Positions 31,191 through 41,566 of a stretch of 64,000 nt of DNA are shown one piece after another. Numbering within the stretch: position 1 is the stretch's first letter; every line of letters begins with the position of its first letter. The notes below the pieces were generated by a model. That model did no database searches and was not told where the DNA came from. It was given only the letters and a program-made list of their open reading frames with translations. The stretch is from contig NC_092702.1 of the NCBI RefSeq assembly GCF_964275005.1, positions 30,478,726 through 30,542,725 on the forward strand, written 5' to 3'. The stretch is from Diadema setosum (taxonomy: Eukaryota; Echinodermata; Echinoidea; Diadematoida; Diadematidae). A program made the translations under genes and the position numbers.

Positions 31191-31609
31191 TTAACCCGTT
31201 CCTTCCGCAATTCTCCGAGTGCCTTTAAATCCCCCAAACGAGATTCTTTTTGCCCATCCACAGAGAGGCCGACAGGTTGGTAATCAACCTGTGTGAAGGC
31301 AGTCAAGCGGTATATTTTATTCCCCTTTCCACGGTCAACTACATGAAAATAAGATACTAAAACTAAATCAGGAAAAAGGTAAATAATACTGTGAAATACG
31401 CATTTTTTAAACAGAAAGAGAATACAGATAGAATAAACTCTGATCTTTTTATCAAACCCACTTTTCTGGGCATTTTAACACAACGAAACATGAATTTAGG
31501 CCAAGAAAGGAGGCACTCCTGTCTTCATCTTATATCAGTTGCTCTTCATTGTATATCAGTTGCTCCCACAGGAACCTGGTATACCAGGTTCCCATAAGGA
31601 ACGGGTTAA
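31191..31609. mobile_element. piggyBac-type MITE
   Basis: A 411-bp element (31195-31605) with inverted ends CCCGTTCCTT, flanked by TTAA at 31191-31194 and 31606-31609. It shares the first six bases (CCCGTT) with the element at 1083. On the minus strand it offers an AATAAA at 31321-31316, about 500 bases past the B4GALT7 stop. Confidence 0.75.
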
Positions 31610-31823
31610 GTAATTATCATGAATTAATTAATTGAACAATTAAGGAATGCCAATGCCCGTGGCAAAATTACCCTGGGATTGGATAGGCTAAGGCGGACTC
31701 ATGCAAGGTTCACCATACCCCATCATAATACTGCTTGATTGTAAATACCTGGTACTACGTCTGTATATACACAATGTATTGATAATTGTACAGGTTGCAT
31801 TCTTTCATTGCTGAAAGCTGGTG

Positions 31824-34800
31824 CTAGCTGGCTTCGTATTCACACCACGGGGTGACTTCCTTGTCGCACTTGAGGGACACGTGGAGGACTGTGCACAGCG
31901 CCCCCTCTATGCGCAGAGTTTGCCGACTCAGCAATTTATAGTCTATTGTTTCCACGCCTGTCTCAGAATCTTTCTTGAATTGCTCCTGTGAACATCAGAT
32001 AATAGCATCAGAGAGAATCAGAGCACTTTGTATTAGATTAACAAAAAATGTTGCAACACTCACCAGTGACCGAGTCTTGCGAGTCTCACATCAGGCAAAA
32101 TCTGACAACACAACCTAACATCTCTGGCCGAAGGAAAAAAAACAAAAACAAAAACAAAAACAAAACGACAAGAAGAAGTTGCACAAAATACAAAATAACA
32201 CCAATACAAAAATGTTCATGTCATTTATTTCACAATAGGACAGATATATAGTGATACAACTGTATTGAACAGTTAGACATTCATTATACACATACTATAC
32301 ACAGTGTATACATGAATACTTACACTTAGACCTGGATGTCCAATTTTAAAGAAAATTTAATAAATTTCTCCATTTGATTTTACTCATTGATTTCAAATTG
32401 AATATCGGGAGTGGCTTTCCACTTTAATTATTGAAATCGCGGCTGAGTACACAGTCACAGGAAGGGACTAGTACTGTTAGTAATTATAAGTACACTGACC
32501 TGTTTCTGGTTGTGTAATCTTGTCATGTCCCTCTTCCTCTTCCTGCTGTCATGTATGTGGTAGAACGTATCCTCCGGTCCGGTTGTGATACCTTCAGGTT
32601 TAGTGATCTGCGATTGACAGGAAAGCCAGTATTCAGTTGTTGAATAGTTAGTGAAACAAAATGGTGCAGCTGCTCAATCCGTTATATACATGTAATTGTG
32701 CAAAAATTACATTCTTTTTTTTTATTACAGTATTCCACAACATTTTGTCTTTGATTGGAAGCAAAAATAAATCAAACATAATTTTCACATTGGGGATTGG
32801 CAAGATAAGATTTTGTTGTTGATGGTTTTCATGTTACAGTTAGACTATGTCTTAACTTGAATCACGGGCATATCATTTCATAATATTGTGGATCTAAAAC
32901 CTTGTATGATGACAGAAACCAGCACCAACAGGCCATTATGAAGTGCATTGTGAGATGAGGTTAACTGCAGACACACAATCCTATTTGACCATAACATCAG
33001 TCAGTCAGTGATATGATATACATATAGTTTTGGATCACAAATGACCTAGTGGAAATTTCTTTGACAGCTGCGAGAAGTCCACATCTATACATATCACATC
33101 TATGAGACAAATTTATACTTTGCACACATTTTTTTTTTTCTAATACACCAAAAAATCCACCTGAATATATAAATTGGCACAGAAGAAGTCTCTGAACAAT
33201 GCCATTATGCAAGTTTCACTGTATTACATTTACTTGACAAAAAGAGTGAAAAAAATAATTGTCAATATCCCTTCAATTCAAATTTATTCCAAACTGATAA
33301 CTTTCATAAATTGCCTGATTACACCCAGACAAAATGCAATTATGGTCAAATGACTTCCTCTGAGATTCCAAAACAAAAGCTTTCAAAATTTGGCCACAAT
33401 ATTTCCATCAGGACAGCCACACAAACATCAGGGAACTCCTTGCCAGCAGACTATCCTGCAGCTCGAGATTCCCCATCACAAAGAATTTCCAGTGTACATG
33501 TACATACTGTCATACATTATATCGCTATTGGAGCAAAAAACTTGTATCTCAAAAATGCCAAATGTTCAGAAGAGGAAAAAAAAAAAACATGGCAAGGAGA
33601 GATCACCTTTCCTTTGGCAGTTAGTCGCAGTTAACCCTCCCCTCCCCCCTCCCCCCCCCCCCCAAAAAAAAAGGGGGGAAAAAAAGAGAGATTTTCGCCG
33701 AAATTGGAGATTCCAGGTCTTGTCATGTGAGTGATTATATGCGCTAATTGTAAAAATGAAACATAAGGATACCAAATTAATGGTTATCTGTTGCACTTAC
33801 CTGTAAATTTGCTTTTGTGAGGCGGTGATAGAATTCATCGTCTTCACGTCCCCAACCCCAAAACTTGTTTGACATCCCATTGACCTAAATATGATAAATG
33901 GAGCAAAAAATCATGAGTTCATATTAAACATCTTAGGTACTATTATTAAGGCAGTAATTTGTCATAATTACCTTCCAAATGTTAGGTGGAAGCTGACATT
34001 CATTATTGTTTATCTAAAATTTCTAGGAGCTTTTGGATCACTCATTCCTTTTAGTAGTAGAATTGATAATCTAATCTTATAACTACTACAACTGATCATT
34101 TGTAAAGACTATACATTGTCTTATGGTTTGGAAATCTAACGTCTTGCTAGTACACATCTTATTTTCATCTATTGTACTAATGCCAGTGAGATGTATCTTG
34201 TGGCGTCTGCCCACCAACCTCAGCATAGTGCTCCCTTTTCAGCATGAGGATACCACCAATGAAGGTTTTGTAGTGGTATCGAGGATGGATCTCTGGTGCA
34301 GCGATGTGGTGCGGTCCCCTCATCACCCTCTCGTAGCTGTAGCTCAGATCCTTGTTTCTTGGCAAAAGGTCGACGTCGTGCATGACCATGTAGTCGCAAT
34401 CTGTCTTGCTCAGAAGGAATCCGATGTTGATCAGGGAGGCACGGTTGAATCTTGGGCAGAAAAGGGATTGAGAGTTTGGGCCCTTCACTTATAATCAGGA
34501 AGAAATGTGTTTGCAGGCAAAATATATTATTTCTGTATCACTTTTGTAAAAGCAATAATGATAATAATAGTAAGTCTATATTTTAGAGCGCCTTTTCCAC
34601 TGGGTACAAAGTGCTATGAGATGTCATCCCTGGTCGCCATAGGAGATAAATACACATGTATATACAAATTACCAGGCAGTGACAGTACAAGTCCTGTGCA
34701 TATACCGAAGAGGACTCAGGGAATAAAAACTGTGGTATTCTTTATGTGTTTTGGTTCTCAGATAAAGTCTTGTTCTTTCATTTTGACAGCAGATCTTCAC

Positions 34801-35719
34801 CAAAAGTGAATGATCTTAATCCCATGGTCTCTGCAGCTCTTTGTCAGCTCACCTCATGCAATGCAATCTCTACAACTTATTATGCCCAAAGCCACAGACA
34901 AGCAGTATGAAAATGGCATCATCAAAAGAGATGTGCTGCTGCATATATGTAGATCTTTCCACAGGACTACACATATAATGATCCAATAAACATTAATAAC
35001 ACTTGAAAATCTATGTTACTTACACAGGGTTTTTCAACTTGATATTATGATCATGATATTACTTCCACGGCTGAGAGTGATAGCAATGTGACTTGCGTGA
35101 CTGCTTGTGATCTATTAAGGGGAGCTTCTAAGAGTCAGTGGGTCCTGCCACTGCTAATACGCAGGCATGCATCAACAGATACCCAGACGCACAAAAGTGA
35201 GCAGCACAGAGACAACTGTTTTGAAGAGAGATAGGTGTACAATACAATACTAGTCCAGACCAAGACTGCTGTAGAACTGTTGCTTAAAATTTTGAGTTTG
35301 ACAGAAATTTACCTCAGGTTATCCATCTGATTCACAATGTAGATGTTGTGTCGCACTCGCTGCATGTTCAAAAATTTGTGCATGTAAGGCACAAACTCCA
35401 TCAATTCCTCAAAACGCTCCCTGAACGGCACCACAACTGCCAATTTGTGTGGTCCCCAAGACTCGTCGTCATCATCATAAGCATCATCGTCACCGTTAGT
35501 TCTCCCTCTCCTTTCTGCTTGCTCCCTGGCCTTCCTGCTTTGCGCCAACTGGCGGTCACTCTCCCTGAGCTTCATTTGGAGGTCCTGCATTCTTACTGCC
35601 ATCTCGTCGATGTCGGCACAGTTGCAGCCCCGGTGCATGGCGAGGTAGATGGAGACGAAGAAAGACGAGATGACCATGAGGCACAAGACTCGTATCACAG
35701 AGAAACGCCTGAGAGCCAT
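31824..35719 (-). CDS. B4GALT7: Xylosylprotein beta-1,4-galactosyltransferase 7
   Basis: Five exons on the minus strand: 35719-35313, 34450-34219, 33884-33801, 32607-32500, 31985-31824. The product is 330 aa (human 327). It adds the first galactose to xylose in the glycosaminoglycan linker in the Golgi. Visible parts: a short cytosolic tail, a signal anchor at about residues 11-28, a charged stem with an acidic [13 protein letters not shown] stretch, the family PFRERFEEL block, the metal-binding DVD (161-163, MHDVDLLP), WGWGREDDE (222-230) in the acceptor-binding region, EGITTG and HIHD further on, and a Cys-containing tail. An AG acceptor before 35743 suggests a spliced 5' UTR. The gene looks complete and unbroken. 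Confidence 0.95.
34555..34630. repeat. ATAATAAT plus 'TATTTTAGAGCGCC' dispersed repeat
   Basis: In B4GALT7 intron 1: an ATGATAATAATAG run, CTATATTTTAGAGCGCCTTT, then a spacer and AAAGTGCT. Resembles 19042-19127 in layout. Low confidence. Confidence 0.35.
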
Positions 35720-35743
35720 GGAGACATCACAGCTGGCTAGAGC
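35720..35743 (-). other. B4GALT7 5' UTR up to a probable splice acceptor
   Basis: On the minus strand TTCATTCTGTAG precedes GCTCTAGCC at 35743, a good acceptor 24 bases before the ATG. A first non-coding exon is expected further right but could not be located. Confidence 0.4.
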
Positions 35744-37129
35744 CTACAGAATGAAATAGCCCATACGAATTATAAGACATACGAAAAACCTGCAGACATG
35801 CAATCACTAAGGTACAAATGAATTTCAATGTAAATCTAGTCCTGGGTAAACAAAATCATTGAGTGATTATACTGTACTGCTTTGTTTGTAAACTTATTTT
35901 TAATTAAGTTCTAAATCTACTGAAGAAAAAAAGGTGATGTTTGTTGGGGTAGGGTAATGTTGTGGGAAAAACAAACATGGAAAGTAAAGAAAAACTAAGG
36001 TGACCTGTATGACTACTGTATTTACAGAGCAGAGGTTATGCTGGTGCTACTACTAGGTAAGTTTCTTTCAAACTGAGCCACACAGAGTTAGAACCTCTCT
36101 AGAAGTAAACTAGAAGTAAACTAGAAGAGAGCTCACCCAGGTCAGAGAGTGCAGAGAGTGCAGTGGCACTACCATGCAATTGCCACACTGTCTCACTGGT
36201 ATAGTCACTAAACGTTAGATCTACCCGTTAATTTAACTATAATATTATACCACTGCACTGGCACTGCACAGTGTAGAACATCTAGTGTCTACAACATACA
36301 TCAGTCAAGCATATGTCAAGTAAGCCCGACCAGCAGCGTCTGCACGTCTGGGCTGTGTAAATTTAGTTTATGTCAAGTGTGTCTACTGTAGACAGTAGAG
36401 TGGAGTAGCAGCAGAGCAGAGCGAGTGTCGATAGATACAGTTTGACATAGATCTAGATCTTTCATAATTTTGCGCTGAGAAATTTCATTGCACATTATCG
36501 ATCGAATCCACGTTGACAAAACAAACAGATCAGTCACATTCAACTGCTTAGGTAGACTTAGTGTTAAATTTACTGTTACTCAGTGTTAGACTCTATGCCA
36601 TGCCCATGGTATGGACGGCACGGTGAAAAAAGAACACACATAAAAATACATTCGTGGGACTTACGATTTTTCAATGATTTCTGCTTCACAAAATATTGGC
36701 AATGTTTTAATATTTCCATATCAGTCACCATTCAGTCATTCGATGAGTAGTCTAAATCTTACCTGCATAAATACATATTCGAAAAAGGTTGGTATGATAT
36801 CCCCTTGCACAGACCGTGCGACAACAAACGGAGACTTCACATCACTATAAATAAGTCGGTCTCTCTCGTCTTTCACCAGCCGGTACACGCTGCAGCTAGA
36901 GATGTCGTTGATCGAGATGTGATGTGTGTTGGAAGTGGCCACGTACACATCACATCACGGTCGGATGTGTTGGGCCGGTGGTGGTAACGCACGGTGGTGA
37001 GCGCCAAGATATTCCATGGAGCTACAAGTACATGTAGCTCCATGGATATTCGCAGACTTTGTGGAAACCGTCAAACACCGAGGTCCATGTAATGCCCTGA
37101 TCGGGAGGTTTCGCAGTGCTGAACACCTG
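35744..37129. other. B4GALT7 upstream spacer; no gene seen
   Basis: AT-rich DNA with a small CTAGAAGTAAA tandem near 36100. A near-perfect palindrome at 37011-37050 is centred on AAGTACATGT (CCATGGAGCTAC on both strands). Open frames here do not resemble proteins. Confidence 0.4.
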
Positions 37130-37677
37130 CACTGCAAAAAGTCTGGTGTTAAATATGAAACACCGAGCTGGTGTTAAATTTCCGGTGCTCATTAGTGATG
37201 ACTTATAACACATCCGGGTGTCGCTTCAAAATATAAAACTTTTGTCTTTTTTTTTTGTTTTTTTTTAAAGATAGGTAATAAGTTACTGTTCTTCTTGTTG
37301 ATTTTGAACTTCAACAAGACGGAACAAGAACTTTCCAATAAAGTATTTCATTTTTGAAAAAAAATAAGTTGTGAACATATTTACACCACAACAACACCAG
37401 TTGGTGTGATATCATATTGACACTGGGTGGGGTGTTATTAACACCAGAAACACCAAATAAACACCATGTAGTGTCATTTATGAATTAACACCAGCGCAGC
37501 GTCAAAAATATCACCAGCACATAGTGTCAAATTAACACCACGAAGTGGCAGGTGAACACTTTTTAACACCATCACAGCATACTTTCTGCACCTGTGGGTC
37601 TGGTCCTCTATCGATACTTTATCGGTGTTAGATTTAACACCCAAAGTGTAAAATCTAACACCCCTCTTTTTGCAGTG
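37130..37677. mobile_element. CACTG-ended MITE with repeated AACACC motifs
   Basis: 548 bp. The left end CACTGCAAAAAGTCTGGTGT and the right end (minus strand) CACTGCAAAAAGAGGGGTGT match over their first 12 bases, then share GGTGTTA motifs. The interior repeats GGTGTTAA / TTAACACC many times in both directions, giving subterminal repeats. CACTG ends suggest the CACTA/Chapaev (CMC) group. Homopolymer expansions occur inside. No transposase. Confidence 0.7.
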
Positions 37678-37684
37678 TGTTTCT

Positions 37685-37800
37685 TGGCCATGACCAAGGA
37701 AAAAAAAAAGGAAAAAAAAAAGAGGAAGAAGAAGAAGAAGAAATTTATAATTATAGATAATATTCTTTCTTTTTCTTTCTTTCTTTCTTTTTTTTTTTAA
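37685..37800. repeat. A/G-rich and TTTC-rich low complexity
   Basis: AAAAGG, GAAGAAG and TTTCTTTC runs adjoining the CACTG MITE. Lys-rich and Phe-rich open frames here are artefacts. Confidence 0.8.
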
Positions 37801-37849
37801 CATAAACTGATGTTCATTACGGCTAACGTCAAATGTTTTGCATTTCTTT

Positions 37850-38452
37850 TAATAATGAGACATTTCAAACAGGCCCTGGGAAAATATAGGTCCTACCTGA
37901 AAAAAAAAAGAAAAGAAAAGAAAAGCAAACTAGACGGAGAACGTGTTGATCACGAATCACGTGACTCCACCCAGGGAGGTGGAAGCCCCTCCCTGCTCCT
38001 ACAGTCATTTCCCAAGTTCTCGTAAACGTGTATGGGGACCTGCATCATTTTTACATTCACTTTACTTACATTTTCATGATATTCGTAATAATTATGCATG
38101 AGCAGCAGGTGTTTAAAAAAAATGGACACGAAAGGATCGCATACATTCAAGAATGGATGAAAAAATGATTGATCGAGACAGGATACAATATGTGGCAGCA
38201 ATGAAATAGTTTTATTTATGTACCTGCTAGTTGTGTTGGTTTTTTTTTTTTTGGGGGGGGGGGGGGTGTATGGAGTCACTCCTCCGTATCTTATCTTAAT
38301 GATGTAGGCCTATAACATGTTGTTACTGATTTATATCTAGCTGTTGAGGAGATAATTATAATGTTGAGACATTTTAAGCCAGACTCTGTGAAAATCTCCC
38401 TGAGAAAAGCAAATTGGACGGAGAACGACGCGTTGATCACAAATCACATATC
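37850..38452 (+). repeat. Diverged direct repeat pair, about 510 bp apart
   Basis: Segments at about 37853-37970 and 38362-38450 share GAGACATTT, GAAAAT, then AAAGCAAA.T.GACGGAGAAC and TTGATCAC.AATCAC. The first copy has an extra AAAAG-rich insert. Between them lies a T14G15 run at about 38239. Probably an old local duplication or two copies of one repeat. Confidence 0.55.
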
Positions 38453-41219
38453 GGGACCTGAGAAGATCAAACAATAATTCGAACAGTTAATCTTACTGAT
38501 CGAGTGTATGTCGAGCGAAGGCTTTATATCGACCTGCCCCATGACAGGATTGGATTAATCTTCGGATTAAACTTGACCCCTGTGAATCGGGAGACAGGAG
38601 GCGAGGTGCGAATTTATACCCGGTAATTAATCACTTGTGGTGTATGCCTAATTCCAGTGACAGAGGTAGGATTTGGCTTCGTAGTTTGCTGAACACCGAG
38701 TCCAGATCGAACGCGGTAGAGACGGGCAATTACTCCTTGATACACTAATGTAAACTTTCTTATAAACATATTAATTTAGTCCCCCTTTCCTTCAACAGAA
38801 TATGCACATGCTCATGATGAAACATCAAACCTAGAATACTTCATTAAGTGAGAATCACCAAGTCCTCTCGTATGGAAGAATCAGGAAGATAATTATTGAT
38901 TTAGATCTTAACTGGACAATCAAGTAACGATTATGAATCCCTGTTTACAAGATCGTCATGGCATTGAGTGGTTTGACTCTACAACATTTTGATATTTAGA
39001 GTGATTTCTGCTGCTTGAACTGACGTCACACTTGTGTAATGTCATGACATCATCAACTTATCTCATTATAAACATAATGTGACTGTACGATCTATATATA
39101 CGGGTATGTCTCTGTCTTTGCAAAACGCGTTAAAATTTAGAGTTCCCTAATTATTTGTTTTCATATTGTTTGATTTTAAAGAAACTTCACTTTACTATTC
39201 GTTTGATTGCATTCTCTTTCCTATCAGGGTCAGGAGTCGGACATTGTGCTGGTTTGCCCGTTATGTGTCAGAAAAGCTGACATCAAGAGTAAAAGAGAGA
39301 GGGAGAAAAAAAAATAAAACAATTCTGGACAAGCTTGATAAACTAGTTCAAATCATTTATGGTGTATAATCTCTGCATAATCTCTATATCTCTGCAATAA
39401 TTAACACACTGGCTCTGGCTGCATTTTATGGTTTATTCCACGGTTTTCCGCGAATTCCTCGTCTATCATGGGTAATTCTCCTTTAATCGGTTTAAGCCCT
39501 GTATGAGAATACATTCTAAGGAAGAAGGGGGAAAAGCAGAAAAAAAAAGAAGAAACGCTTCCTACACAGGATACCATTTGTTTGGCGTATAGTAGACGCC
39601 TTGAGACTTCAATAAATGCAGCGGATTACGCCGACGCCCGAATCTTTGAATAATAAAGCTACATCGTTTGCACTATTGATGGTAATGAGCAGCTGATCTC
39701 CCTGTGCGTGACGTCACGACACGGCCCGACGCGTTTCACGCCTCAGGTTCAATGGCTTGCAAGACCAAGGTACTACACCCATTTTGCATTGCAGCAATGA
39801 TGAACTCCCCAGATTAATTAATACCCACCTTCTCCACATACAATGTAGTTATAGTCTGCAAACTTTTCTCTACTCAGCTATATAGGCCTACACGAAGTTG
39901 CCTTCCAAATGAGAATGAATGAAGCCTTTATTACGACTTAGGTCTCTAATAATGATAAAATGTTTCATAAAAAGATATCTTTTTCATTTTGTTCTATTCT
40001 GTTCTTCAGTGATACGCTATGATAATAATTATATACTGGCTGTGAATATTGCAGTCACATATCGTCAATATCATGTACTTTAATACTTTCATCTCAATGA
40101 CTGATTTACAAGGGTGAGTGTGACCGTGATCCATATCAGGAAAATTCTACGTAAATATAATGTATTTATCTAATGAACCTTTATGTATTTAGATGGATAT
40201 GGATATATTGACCAATATTGTACAGGCAATAGCAAATTTCTCTCAATCAGGCCCTGCACCAAACCTAATTGTGAATTGTTTTATAGACATTTCAGAAAAC
40301 GAGATATTGCACATGAGAATATGATGAGACGTGAATTCTTCAGGACAATGAGGTAACATGTGTTTCTCTCTTGAATCATACACCTACTGAAAAGAATCTG
40401 GTTACCGTTGCGTTGTTACGTTGCTTTTACGAGGACGATCAAATTTTTGAAATACCAGGTCTTAGCTGATCTGACTAGCACTTAGCACGGCACAGCAGCT
40501 TAGTAATTGATATAATGACACCGAATATACAAGGTAATTGAATACGGAAGTATGAACATGCCGGTTTTTCCTTTTATTCTCCTGTTCCAGTTAATTTTCA
40601 CGATATATTTTATGTAGGGTTTTTTTTTTCTTCTTTTTTTTTTCTTTCTAAACAAATGCAAGTCAGGAACAAGGAAAGGGGAATATTTTATTAGAAAAAG
40701 ATCACTCTTCCACTTAGAGTGGTTATGGACAAACTTGCATGATGGGAGGGACCAAGCTCTGTCATATTTTTGTCACATGTATCATCTCAAATTCATGTAT
40801 ACTATTAATTCTGGATGAATATTTATCTAATTATTTTTGCGAACATGAGAAGATGCAACCTTTGCTCAAACGTAACTGGAATTTCATAAACGAAGCGGGG
40901 GGGGGGGGGGGGTAGACCGGGGAGAAAGAAGGATAGTTGTAAAGGAAAGGGGGTAAAAAGGTTTGAAAAACAAAAGGGACACTTGTTCCCCTCTCGCTTG
41001 TTACCGATTGTATAGAGGAGCGCAGTTGCCATTGGAATGTGAATGGGGTTTATGCCGGTTGTTAAACATCATGGTAATGAGTGATGTGAACACTTCTTTA
41101 TTCAGCATCTTGGCCGAAATGTGGTAAAAGCGCTCTTGGGCCACTTTCATTCATTCATTCCAGAAAGCTGCTGCTCGCACTGAGTGACAATAGAAAGGAT
41201 TTCCCCTCGCGAAAAGGGA
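38453..41219. other. Spacer upstream of the homeobox gene; no coding signal
   Basis: AT-rich DNA with no protein-like open frame and no clear transposon ends. A G-run at about 40897-40912 and T-runs near 40620 are the only low-complexity blocks. Candidate location for cis-regulatory DNA of the homeobox gene, judged by position only. Confidence 0.3.
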
Positions 41220-41318
41220 TTACTGATTAGTAACATTGAATCAGCCGGCGACAAGGCGGACCCAGTTGACATGACCAGCATTCCTCGCCCTGCCACTCCG
41301 GTCGGCGAAGAGAAAGCC
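41220..41318 (+). other. Possible 5' non-coding exon of the homeobox gene
   Basis: GC-richer stretch ending in GAGAAAGCC followed by a strong donor GTGAGT at 41319. About 210 bases on, CTTCCCCCTCAG at 41517-41528 is a good acceptor before the coding exon. The small frame starting at 41271 would not join in frame with the homeobox start, and an in-frame TGA precedes the ATG at 41567, so it would be leader sequence. Confidence 0.35.
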
Positions 41319-41566
41319 GTGAGTTCTCCTTCCTTATCTACTATCTTAGCATAACAAACAATTTAGACATACTGCGAAAGTGTAAATCCCTTGACCGAGT
41401 TTGTGATTTTTATCGTCAGGTGTAGGGGCTGGCAAATATTTAGTTTTCTGTGCTGCGATGTCTTAGCTGTTCATTGACCGAATGAGCCATAACACCCCTG
41501 TGCTTATCCGTGTTTACTTCCCCCTCAGTCGCGACAAGCCATCAGCGCCAGTCAGTGTGAGATAGT

